Assembly: GCF_022376445.1 (NCBI RefSeq)
Contig: NW_025954963.1
Location: 62,001-126,000, forward strand
Direction: 5' to 3'
Source: Fomitopsis serialis
Lineage: Eukaryota > Basidiomycota > Agaricomycetes > Polyporales > Fomitopsidaceae
DNA: 64,000 bases
The notes beneath the pieces are model-generated. The model saw nothing but the letters and a program-made list of their open reading frames with translations, did no database searches and had not been told where the DNA came from. Positions 48,668 through 59,799 of this stretch are shown in pieces; the stretch's first letter is position 1; every line of letters starts with the position of its first letter. The position numbers were made by a program, and so were the translations under genes.

Positions 48668-49469
48668 GCGTCGTGGAGACTGCAACTTGCGGACGGGGTA
48701 CAGCCCGAGTGTAGCTGAGCAGTTGCGGGTACAGAGAGAAATAACAAACGCGGAAGCTTTCTGGACGGGAATGGGAAGAAGCGGCTGGCGGAAAGCGCAG
48801 AACGGGATCTGGCGGGTCGTTGAAAATCTCGGCTGGGTGTGTCAATTGACGGTGTGGGAAGATCCGTTAGCGAGCAGGGATCTTGGGCGAGGCGCTGGTA
48901 CCGGGCTGGCGGAGCCAGGTTCACGAGTAATATCCTCGCATTCCTCCCGCGCCTTCACGGCTCCTCCGAAGCTCGCAGCCATTATTCGCATTCCGGCGTC
49001 ACAGCCTGGCCGCAGGGCATCCATCCCCAGCCGCAGCGGCGCCCTCAGCGGCCACACATCGCGCACGCATCAACCGCGGCCGAATGAAATGCCCATCGAC
49101 GTTGGCTGTCACATTGCTGTCTCTTCCAGTCGCGTGGAACGTTCCGCCCGTGTAACGGCAGGAAATCAGCGAAGGCCGTCCATTTCCTTTATCAGGCCTC
49201 CCTACCCCGCGGTTGCGCGGCCAATCGCTTTCCTCGACTCAAGGCAGCCAGGATTGTCGTCCCTGCAGCCCTGATCCGACAACTCTCCTGCGCGGGCAGA
49301 GTGTCTTCGATATACCGTGTACCTCTGTAGCATGACCCTTTACTGACCAGTAGGGAAGATTTGCCTGTGCTTCTAGAAATACGCGACTTATCTCCACGAA
49401 CATTGCGCCTTCCTTTCTCTCTTACCACCACTTCGTTCTGCCTGCGCATTCGCGGAGCGCCTTACTGCC
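48668..49469. promoter_or_regulatory. Divergent promoter region, TRM61 / PAS gene
   Basis: About 800 bp between two divergent starts. Long frames here (such as 48624-49274) have no domain and overlap the TRM61 leader. No TATA box seen. Confidence 0.4.
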
Positions 49470-50890
49470 ATGGACCCCAACACTCCCTGTGTCTCTTTCA
49501 GTGCGTACCGCCTCTTCAGATGCTAACCAGGTCCTTTGCTGAGCCTGACGTCCGTGCTGTCCAGTCGGGATAGTCGATTTCACGGAGCAAGTAAGGGCGT
49601 CTCTGTAGGCGCGCCTGTGTGGCGACTTGCTGATCGTATGGGACGACAGGCACGATGGGTCTACTGCTCAGAATCTGTAAACGATCTCCTGGGTACGAGG
49701 GCGTAACGCTTCTACGAGCAGCGGTTTGACTTTCGACCGTTTTTCAGGCTTTGAGCCCAGCGAGCTCGTCGGGTCGCCCTCTCTGAACTTGGTCCATCCC
49801 GATGAGTTCGACCAAGTGAAGGCTATGCACTATTCCACGATCACCCAGGACCGCGCGGCTGTCCTCGCATACCTCCGTATGCGCCACAAGGACCCCTACA
49901 AGGGTTACATCCTTTGCGCAATTGTACGTCTCCGACATTACATATCGTATGACTAATGATGTCTGGCATACTAATGTGCTGTCAGTCCCGTACCGTCTGC
50001 CAGAATGTCCTCGTCGGAAGTGTCTCGTTCGCTTCTCCTGGTCCAAAGGCCATGCATAACGCTTCGACGGCTCAGGAGGTCCGCATTATCACGCCATCTG
50101 CCAAAGACTTTGAGCTCAGGGTAAGGATGTCTTCGACGTGCACTGAGTGATACTAGTGGCTCATCAGTACCCTCTCGCAGCGCTGGAATGACCCCAATCC
50201 TATGCCACCGTGTCCGATCCCAGATCGCTTGCGAAGCACGCCGTCGCCAGCGTTTTCCTCGTCTACTCAGAGTAGACACAACTCGCCGAGCCCTAGCCCA
50301 GAGGCTGAGGCTCCTCCTCATTTCGACCCACTCCCGGAGCAGTCACCGCGCACAGCTCTCATTCTCAACCGGTTTTCCGTCAACTGCAATGTCTTGTACT
50401 GTTCAAACGATAGCTTGCTGTCCACCACACGCGTGACGGGACGGAGCTTCTACGACTTCGTCGCGCCAAAGGATGAGGACACGGTCAGGGCGTGGATAGA
50501 CGTCATCAAGGGTTGGGGGGTGAACGAGCGTGGTCAGCCTAGTGATGGGGGTTTCGGCTTCGGGAAGTTCACTCTGTGTGTCGCAGGCCGCGATTCAAGG
50601 TTAGCCACATGCTGAACACTCGTGTTAGTCATCTCGAGACACTTACCTTGCGACGTAGCGTCCGACAAACGGAGCCGGCGCCTGCCCGAAACCGCAATGG
50701 CTCGCACAACGCTAATCGCGACCCCGGAGCTCGTGATCACGGCCGATCGCAGAGGTCGACCCACAGCACGCCGCATGGCCGCGACCGCAACCGCAGGGGG
50801 TCGGGCAACCGCGACTTTAAGGTCGACGCCATATTCTCCGCTCACTCTGACGGCCTCATGGTCATCATCCGCAAGTCTTCCTCGCGCTAG
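49470..50890 (+). CDS. PAS-domain protein
   Basis: The ATG at 49470 begins MDPNTPCVSF. Short introns lead to GIVDFTEQARWVYCSESVND and LLGFEPSELVGSPSLNLVHP, then DEFDQVKAMHYSTITQDRAA and RMRHKDPYKGYILCAISRTV, a PAS sensor core of about 100 residues. The rest is Pro/Ser-rich (DRLRSTPSPAFSSSTQSRHN) with a second PAS-like stretch (ALILNRFSVNCNVLYCSNDS, GRSFYDFVAPKDEDTVRAWI), and it ends DAIFSAHSDGLMVIIRKSS. About seven exons; the donor GTTAGC near 50600 is weak but keeps frame. Likely a PAS-only signalling or light/redox-related protein of a kind common in agaricomycetes. I see no LOV flavin-Cys motif (GRNCRFLQ) and no zinc finger, so it is not White Collar 1 itself. Confidence 0.75.
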
Positions 50891-52916
50891 AGCTGTCAAG
50901 AAGAAAACCAGAAGCATGCACGTCGCCGCTCAGCCTGTTGAGACCAAGGCTCTTCTGGCCGAGCGACGCACAGCAGCCATCTCCACTGACGACCGCTTCC
51001 AAATTGTTTTCTGCTACTTGCCGCGACGGTCTCTGTTATGTAGATATGTTGTATCATATGGTGTCTTATCGTGCGTTCTCCCCACTCCGCCTGGATATGA
51101 GCCTTGTGTCGACCTTGTTCAAATGCTCCTATACCCCCTTTCATTGACCTCTCCCGCACAGGTTGGGATACACGCGTCCTTTGAATATATATAGTGGCCT
51201 TCTCTGGCATATGGCGGATGGTCGGACTCGCGTCGACCGCACTCGGTGCACGCGGGTGCGGTATGGAAGCTAGGAGTCTCATGTCAAGCCAATGCCCGCG
51301 AACTTCCGAACCGCTGACACGTTGCATTCTCCAGTTATCGCCCTGCATTTCGCCATGTCGGCATCCGGCCGCGCCTTATGGCTCTCCTCGTTGTGCCCTG
51401 CACCCGGTGCGTGCCTCTCACGGGAAGCAGGGCCTAGCTCCCACATTTCCGTATACCCGCACTCTTGTCACTTATCGGGCCGTCGAAATGTCTGCGCTCT
51501 GGTCGCTTTCGGCATCCCTGGTTCCGGCCACTGACATGAATGCGAAAGCCGCAACGTGCCATGACACAGCGCAGGTCAGCAGGACTACGGGGCCGAAAGC
51601 CTGACGCAACGCCTCGTCTCGAGGACCACCTGTCGACGAAATCTCAATCACTCATTCAACGAAGACCGCACCTACTCGGGTATCGCGGCCTTTCATCGCC
51701 TGCATGAGCCATCGTGATCACTTGCGCAGCCCCCATACTGCCACCAGACAGCCGTGACACCAAGCCTGGAGGGTACCGGTTCATTCGTTCGGTTAATCAG
51801 GGATACCTTTCTCAAAACGGCGATCAAGGAGGTTTATTCCGGTACGTCCGACACTTCCTTCACCAATCATGTTTCGAATATTATCCCCCGATGTTCCAAT
51901 CACCGTGTCGGTGGCCAGTGCTCGCTCAGCGTCAGACATTGTCGTCGCAGTTGGTCGGAATGAACCTCTGTGCCTGATGGGCCTGACAGCGCTTCTTGAT
52001 GCAGCATTCACTTACTTTACGGCTGCTTGAGTTCGATCCTACACCGCGCTTTCGAAATGCTTCGACTCTGCACGCCTCCGCGGACGTCGATACTGTTGGG
52101 TCGTTCAGACCGAGAGCGTTTGGTGGCATACCTGCTTTAAGCGCACTTAAAGCGCAATTTTGGTTACGAGCGCGCCCGATGAGTCGGGTACCCGTACGTC
52201 GCAGTCAATGTGTATTGAATACCGTGTAGTGACACCTCCGGCTGATCAGCCATCTCGGCCTCGATCGCGACAGTTCCGCCCTCGAGGCGTCGCAGGGATG
52301 AAGACAAATGGTGGAGGCGCCTTGGAGGACGCTGTGATCGCCGCTGAGCTTCCTATCAAGGCTGGTGCAACCATCGGGAAACAAGGGGGACCATGCAGGA
52401 CCAACAACTCGCAGCCACACTTCCAGAGAAGATCGCCACGGGGAGCGCGCATCTCAGCGAACGCTCGAATGGCATCTGAGCTTGTGGCTGGGCATGGCGG
52501 ACTTCGTTGGCGCAGGCCGTCTAAGGCGGGTGCCGATCGCTGCCGGGCCGTGGTTCGTCTGCAACGGAGTCCGCACATTGTCCGTACGGCCGGAGCGCTC
52601 GCAAGGGGCCACGGGCTCTTTTTGTCATCGGAGGTGTAGCGTGGTATAAAGGACGCGCAGTGATCTTCCAAGGTATTTGTGGCCGCATCGATAGTCTCAT
52701 GCCAAGGTCGTTGTGACCGACCGTCCACCGGCCGCCATAATAGCGCTGAAGCTGAGGACCAGTCACTCGTTCGCGTAGTCGGCGGAACACAAGACGTGTA
52801 TGTCATTACTGATACATGTGTTTGCGGTGTACATTATGTACAACACACTGTTGTCGAGCATACAAGCTTCGGGTATATGTATATTAGAGATGTCGTACCA
52901 AGATTCCGCTCCAAGA
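50891..52916. other. Intergenic, about 2 kb, no gene called
   Basis: Lies between the convergent stops of the PAS gene (+) and the membrane-protein gene (-). Frames up to 190 residues exist on both strands but lack domains, start context and splice partners. A TE remnant is possible. Confidence 0.45.
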
Positions 52917-54302
52917 TCACTGTCCAACAGTCCGTTCATCAAGCGGCGTGATGTGCACCGTCTTCGTCTCCTGGGCCTCAGGGTCCTCAAAGTCATCCTT
53001 GGTGATACCCGAGACCGACTTGCGTTTGCTGAACGTCGAATCTACGCCCGCGAACTGCATCGACCCCAGGGGAATGTCATCGCTGCTCGTGTGAATATTG
53101 GTCGTGGTCGTGTTGCCCGGGCGGAAACGCGGTGCACTCAAGTTGACTTGCTGCTGCTGCGTCTGCGAGAAGCGGGACTGCACGTCATTCGAGGTGAGCG
53201 AGAGTCCCGCGAGGATGATAATCATCGTCGGCACGATGCCCTGCAAGTGATTGGTGGATCAGTCCAGTTAAATCGCAAAACGGCGCGTGTGACGTACCGT
53301 CAGCTGCCCGATGGGATCGTAGACGATGTAGAACGAGTTTAGGCCGAGGAAGTAGAGCGTAACTTCGCAGATCAGAGCAACCGAGTAGATCATTCCGGAC
53401 TCGACGACGATGACGAGGATTCTCCAGTAGCGGAAGCCGGCGGCTCCTCCGCTCAGGCGCAGCAAGTACCTATCATAATGGATGAGCCTCGTTTGGAGTG
53501 ATCTTGCATGTGGAGGCCGCAACGTACCATGCACGCAAAGCTACCAGACCAGTGACCACGATGTTCGTTGCGAGAGACAAGCTGAACAGGGAGCCGTTCC
53601 ACCTGACGAGTGCTGGTGCGAACGCGCTGTGGTACTTCTGCCCTCGCGCGAAATAGACGGTTTGTCCAAATCCGCATACTGAAGAATTGTCAGCACAGAG
53701 CGAGTTCATATGACGATACCACTCACTCGCAGATCCGCACACAAGGGCAATGGGTACGAAACACATTCTCCAGTTTCGACCCCAGACAAGAAAACATCGC
53801 CAGACCTATGCGGATGTTAACGGAGTTCTGCTTATGCAAACAATACATACCACCACGGAGTCCCCTACTACAGACTGAGAAACTAGATTAGCGTCTACGC
53901 ATTGCACTGCTACTGAAGATGGCTTACATTGACCGTGTGCAATCCCACCTTCGCTACGTTGGCGGGTATTGACACGTCGGCAAAGAACGCAGCAGGGCCG
54001 CCGGGTTGGTCACGAAGCACGATGAAGCCCATGATCAAGCGGTAAAAACCAAGGAAGACATGGCACGTTGAGAAACAGAACATGAGCACCGCAACACCGA
54101 CAAGATATTTGTTGACTTTTGGTGTTCGCCGTCTTGCGATCAAAACATAAATGCATCCACTGAAGAGCACTATGTTCATGCCTGCAAACGGTTCAGGTCT
54201 TCATACTCTTAGACAAAGCGGGATTCGCATACCATAGAACATAGTCTCGAGCCAGATGGCTGCGAGGTACGCCCTATCAAGCGCTATGTCCGTTACTCCC
54301 AT
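52917..54302 (-). CDS. Seven-pass-type membrane protein, basidiomycete family
   Basis: Starts MGVTDIALDRAYLAAIWLET. Seven hydrophobic spans can be counted: around the N-terminus, MNIVLFSGCIYVLIARR, YLVGVAVLMFCFSTCHVFLG, CFVPIALVCGSA, LATNIVVTGLVALR, YWRILVIVVESGMIYSVAL and GIVPTMIIILAGLSL. Signature blocks PGGPAAFFADVSIPANVAK and SVVGDSVV-VWRCFLVWGRNW match a large unnamed agaricomycete family. The cytosolic tail is Gln/Thr-rich and ends TPLDERTVGQ. Several short introns; one exon is 24 nt (53851-53874). No G-protein or channel motif is evident, so the role is unknown. All joins keep frame. Confidence 0.82.
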
Positions 54303-55163
54303 GGTGGGTCGAGTTCGTCGATGGTTCAGGAGAGGTGATGGCCAGTTCTGGGTACTTATCTAGAATGGACGTCGAGGAGAGATCACAATGAGGATGAACG
54401 TGCACTTTCACGAGTCAAGTTAGAGCGAAGGGAAGGATGCTCGGCAGATATGAGGCCGCGTTAAGCTACAAATAGCTCATGGTTATCCACGCTAGTTTCG
54501 CGAAAAAGGATTCGCGCTGAGACTCGAGAAACCAAGTTACTTCTCGCTGATGCGAACCGCTGTGCATGAACTCAGACCGCTTCCATGACGGTGGCCCCGC
54601 GCCACTTCGGCCTCCTGACAAGCCACCAAGTGTATGGGCTGTGCCAGTGCTGTGCCGCCACAATGGAAAGACTGACGCGGCGCCCACGCATGGAGCGCAG
54701 AAGGGAAGAAGAGCTTGTTTAGTATTGAGAGACTCACAGCCAATGACAGATGAAAGATGATCAACGGACAGCGGTCCCGGAGTCAATGTTGCCCTGCTGG
54801 CGGACACGGTATGTGCCTCCCCTTTGACGGATAGCAGTGCAGCCTTCATGAACAGTCCGGAGGGAGCTGTGAGTCGTACTCGACAATGTCTTGAGCTGTC
54901 TTGACCGAGTTGCTTCCGGGCTTGGGCGTACAGTGTCACGGAGGAAGCCACGTTGCTGATCGGTTCCTGGCCACGCTTGTGGCGTCGCACCATACCCAGT
55001 TTGGCATCCTCACGTGCCACCACCCGAGCGCTTCCGTGGCACGGTCAACGCGAACCCGCGCGACGCGTCGCGGCGCGCTCAGTGCTGAACTGTGTCTTCA
55101 TTCCTCCCCAGTGGCCGGGCGCGTTGGCAGTCTCACAGTTCTGGCCACACGATAACTATCTCA
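54303..55163. promoter_or_regulatory. Divergent promoter region, membrane protein / RecQ
   Basis: About 860 bp between divergent starts; frames at 54466-55023 (-) and 54901-55343 (+) have no domain. No TATA box is clear. Confidence 0.4.
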
Positions 55164-58100
55164 ATGCAGTCATCATCGCCCATCGACATCTCATCTTCAC
55201 CATTTGACGATGACCATGCATCCTCTCGGACTTCTGTGGCCTCCTTCAGCAATAACCAAGTCATCCAATCGGCAAGTGTGACTCCGCCATCTTCCAAGGA
55301 GAAGTCTAGCACATCTGCTGCTTGCTGGAGGTGCGTGCTCTAATTCTGCGCGACTGATAATGCTCATCCCTGTCCTCTGTCACTACGAAGGGTTCTCACT
55401 GAAGGTAATGCAATGCTCACAGACACGCGTTGCACCACTGAAAGGCGTATAATTCGCAGTCTTTGGGCATTCCGAGTACAAAGGGAAACAGAAAGAGATA
55501 GTCGAGGCCGCCGTTCAAGGTGGGTACTCTCCTATGCAGCGAAGAGCATCTCAACCAACCAACAGCATAGGTACCGACGTCTTTGTGCTTGCACCCACAG
55601 GAATGGGAAAGGTACATTGTAATTTCCATAGAGAAATGCTCTATCACTCAGGATTCTGCAGAGCCTGTGCTTCCAGCTACCCGCGATAGCAGCACCGGTC
55701 AGTATCGCCAAGGGCACATTGGCTGACTATATGCGCTTACTCAAACCTCAGGACGGTCTGACAGTGGTCGTGTCACCATTGCTGGGTAAGCTTCTGCTGC
55801 CATAGAATTTAGATCCATCTCAATTGCATCGCGTAGCCTTGATGAAGAACCGTGAGTGATGAAGCGACGTGATTCAACATTGACTCCTGAATACGCCTCA
55901 AAGAGATTGCTAAGCTCCGCTCCCTCGATGTCTCTGTTGTCGCTTTCACGTCTGAGACGTCTCAAGAAGAGAAGGCAGAGGTGATATTTCTTTGCATCAG
56001 CAATATAGCCGACCACTTGAACGACTTGCAGATCACGGACGACCTGGGATCAGGCCACCCCTCCTACCGTCTCCTCTACAGTGAGATCACGCGCTGCAAC
56101 CACTGAATACCGTTCATGAGCGCTGACCCACTTTGCGCAGTCAGTCCAGAGAAGTTCTGCACTACTGAGATCCGCAAACTTCTTACTGCCGTGTACAACG
56201 AGGGGAAACTGAATCGCCTGGTTGTTGATGAAGTAAGTAGTACCCCGTTTCACCTAGATTATCCCTTGCTAAGTTTTATCACTCAGGCACATTGTATCTC
56301 TGTATGTATGCCGACTTTCGAGAAGCTCTTTGCGTTATGGACTTCGCCGTACAGGAATGGGGCCACGACTTCCGCGGGGAATACCGCAAATTAGGGTCGT
56401 TCAGACAGAAATACCCAGGTATACCTATCATGGCACTGACCGCTACCGCTACTCCTGTGTAAGTCGTGACTGTCTCAGCTGGTTGCGCAGCACGACTGAT
56501 AGGCTCTCAGGGTGCAGGATGACATAGTACGCAATTTGAACATGTCGGACGAAGATCTCTTCAAGGTCGTCCATCCCTTCAACCGGCCCAACCTCTTCTA
56601 CGAAGTGAGCTGTCGCTCTCATGTTTAGCTGGCTGCACCGCGGGACTGAACGTTGCATAGGTCCGCTACTTGTCCTCACCCGATCCGGCCTTTCACATGA
56701 AGGACGTGCTCGATTACATACACGGCCTCCATGACAGGCGCGGACAGCCTTCGTCTGGGATCATATATTGTCGGACGCGTAACAGATGCAATGACCTTGC
56801 TGCGTACTTGCGCGGGAAGGGTCTCAATGCACGACCATATCACAGGGGTATCAAGTGAGGAAGCGCAATTACCCAAGCCACGCCATCTGTCATCTTTACT
56901 GACTCATATGGGTATCAGGCCCGCGCAACTGGACAGAACGTTGAAAGACTGGGAGATAGGCGGGACGGGCGAAGGCGGTGTTGACGTGGTGAGTCCCGCG
57001 TCAAATCTGTTTCAGTATCGTCTCCATTCTCTGAGCTTGACGAACAAGGTTTGCGCCACGATCGCCTTCGGTATGGGTATTGACAAGGCGGACGTACGGT
57101 AAGTAGCTCGCTTTCGGTATAGTCCACGTTTACCTTCGTCATGCAGGTACATCCTCCACTATGACCTACCGAAAAGTTTCGAAGGTACGTGCGTACAGTT
57201 CTGTGTCTTTTTCGATGGCGCCCTGAGGTTTCCATGCCAGGCTACTATCAAGAAACAGGTATGTCATTTGCACCGGCCGATGAAATCTCCGCGTTTACCT
57301 TAACCGCCCGATAGGCCGAGGAGGCCGTGATGGACAGGTACGTGGGTGCTTACAGCGTACTGACACTTCGCTGAACGCCTTCTAGCCTTCGAAATGCATA
57401 TTGTTCTACTGTACGTGTCTCAACTATTAACCCGAGACGCTGTCGCTAGCGAGACGCCGTAGCTGACATCATACACAGCGAGGGAAGATGTGGTCAGAGT
57501 CCGCAAATGGGTAGCGGGATCGCACGAAAGACGGTTGGTCCGTGCGGAGTCGATGGAGGGACCTATACCTAGTCAACGAGCGGTGAACAGCTTGGATGCC
57601 GTAGGTTTCTGTGACTCATCTATGCGAAGCGCTGCTAACCGTGGCGGTAGTTGATCACCTTCGCAGAGAGCGTGCACCTATGCCGACATGTGGTATGCCC
57701 TGATACATGGCAGTCTACCTGTTATGTCGCTGACGCTTGCTTATCTGTGTTGAGATAATATGCCGGTATTTTGGTGAGCGTATCGCTAGCGACGACCCTG
57801 ACGTGTTGAAGGCATACTGCAATGGCATGTGCGACGTATGTCTCGGCAACTTCCTGCTCACTGTCGTCGTCAATGTCACCGGTTATTCTCACAGGTGTGC
57901 AAGTACCCGGAGAAGACGAGGCGTCGGAAATCCGAATTGTCGGCGGACGAGCTCGTCAGTTCGCAAACAGCGTTACTCCATCAGCAGGCCCGCGGCGAAG
58001 ACGACGACGACGATGAACCCCACGCACGTGCGACCGTCAGTCGCAACGTGACTGGGCCAAAGCGCATGGCCTCCGCGAGCAACGTGAATGATGAATGGAG

Positions 58101-59157
58101 GACCAGGTACAGAGATGGCGACGAGGACGATGTGGACGTTGCGCCGGCCACGTCGCGAACGGGGCATCGCAACAGGACGGAGACGTCTCGGCCTACATCC
58201 TTCGACTCGAAGAAACGGCCGAGTACTGGCGGTGAAGGAAGCTACGGGGGCAAAGCGAAGAAGCCGAAGGTCACTGCCCAACCGCGTCAGCTTGGCATGT
58301 GTAAGTACAGAAACGGTTGGTGAGTTGTGGGTGATGCTGATGGTAGTCTGGCAGCGTCGCGGTTGAAGCAGACGATAAGCAAGCCGTTCAAGACCCCATC
58401 ATTCAAGCCGCCCATCCGTCAAACTGGGCCATCATCTCAAGAAGAGGATGATGCTGATGTCAATGGTTCTAGAAGGAAACAACATGTCAACACGAGAGGG
58501 GGTCCGACATCAGCGAGGGCCCCGCGTCCCGTACGAGACGAATCCTTCGGATCGAACCCGACGGACGACCCCGAGGAGGTTCACCCTGCGCATGCGGCGC
58601 TCGACGAGGACGTGATCGAGATCGACTCAGACTCGGACGAGGAGGCGAGCGTCGTACCGGTGCCATCAACCGCGCTCCCGCCAACTGACGTAGAGGTGGA
58701 CAACGCGTTCTCGCAAAAGAAGATCCCGGTATGTCCGCCCATTTCTGCTTGCCTCTACACCGCCCTCTCACTGCGATGATCGTAAGCTCGATGAGCGCAA
58801 AGAGGTGTTCGGTCGCATCCGAGGCGCCCTGCACGCCGTCTTCAGGTCGGGTTCCGCAAGCGGCGACGCGCTGTGGGGGAAGCTGAATCTGTCGTCTGCC
58901 GACGATGAAGTGCGAAACAGGCTCCTGGCCACTGCCGCAAGAAACCTCGAATTATCGGTCCAGTCTCTGTGCACGACGACGGAGAGGTACAAACTGCGAT
59001 CCAGGACCTCGTCAAGGCCGTTCAGCAGCTAGCGAAGCCCGGTGTGTGGGACGGGGAATCTCATTGTGACCTTGATGAAGTCGGGGACGTTGTGGACACT
59101 CTGAACGGCCTCTCAAACAGCGTTCGCCAGAAGACCGGAGGTAGAGGCAGGACGTAA
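55164..59157 (+). CDS. RecQ-family ATP-dependent DNA helicase
   Basis: 3'-5' helicase acting on recombination and replication intermediates. Start [14 protein letters not shown]; the first exon joins are the least certain part. Motif 0 [16 protein letters not shown], Walker [28 protein letters not shown], motif [22 protein letters not shown], motif [13 protein letters not shown], then [50 protein letters not shown] and motif [20 protein letters not shown]. The Zn-binding region (CRHV...CRYFGER...[13 protein letters not shown]) follows, then a long acidic/Ser-rich tail ([12 protein letters not shown]) ending KTGGRGRT. Many tiny exons; one of 15 nt (56287-56301) and one of 23 nt near 57315. One base is missing near 58951-58959 in the tail ([14 protein letters not shown]). 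Resembles the shorter RecQ/RecQL class rather than a full BLM; exact orthology unclear. Confidence 0.92.
56287..56301 (+). other. 15-nt micro-exon of RecQ carrying A-H-C-I-S of the DEAH box
   Basis: GCACATTGTATCTCT sits between acceptor TCACTCAG and donor GTATGTATG. It completes [17 protein letters not shown]; without it motif II lacks its Ala-His. Confidence 0.8.
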
Positions 59158-59799
59158 CGCACACTTACCTTGATTGTCGCTCACGCTATCCAGCGCTCAT
59201 GTTATGCTATCTCGCTACGCTATCGTTATGTTCCATTGCTTTGGAACCTTGTCTGTTTGTATAGTAACGAGACGGCGAGGCTAGAGGCCAATGAGTTGGC
59301 GAGACAGAGGACGTACGAGGCGAGAGGTCGCAACTATGACCCTGGCGGGCGCGCGACGGGGCAAGACAATACACGAGATAGTAAGTCAACAGGCACACGG
59401 GACGCGAGGCGGGATACATGCGAGACGGTGTGGCACGGAACATGGAAGCTCGAGGAGACGCTGCAGCGGCACGCAGTGCAAGGGTTCGTTACGGTGGAGA
59501 CGGCGATGGCGATGGCGAAAGCGACGATGGTGACGGCGAGAGCGATGGCGATAACAATCGCGAGCGCGAGTGCGAGAGGAAGAGCGGAGAGCGACCGAGC
59601 GACCGAGCAACATACAGAGTTCACGATATAGTACGGAGGTTAGTAGATATGATACTAGATGGTTGCATTTGCGGTTGCGATTAGCGCAGTTGTCGAGGTA
59701 GAAAATTGGGACTTACTATGTAAATGCGCGAGCACGTTTGCATTGATGAACTCAGGCACCTCCCTGAATGGAGTTGCCGGCGGTAGGTTCTGGTCAATG
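59158..59799. repeat. Convergent intergenic region with GA/GC-rich minisatellite
   Basis: Between the stops of RecQ (+) and the DUF6532-like gene (-). From about 59270 to 59620 the sequence is built of degenerate units such as GGCGAT, GGCGAGA and GACCGAGC (clearest at 59500-59610). The long frames are a product of this composition. Confidence 0.55.

Noticed and set aside
49470..50890. White Collar 1 photoreceptor
   Set aside because: A PAS core is present, but the flavin-binding Cys motif and zinc finger are not.
59290..59684. Gly/Asp and Arg-rich frames at the minisatellite
   Set aside because: Product of GGCGAT/GGCGAGA units between two convergent genes.
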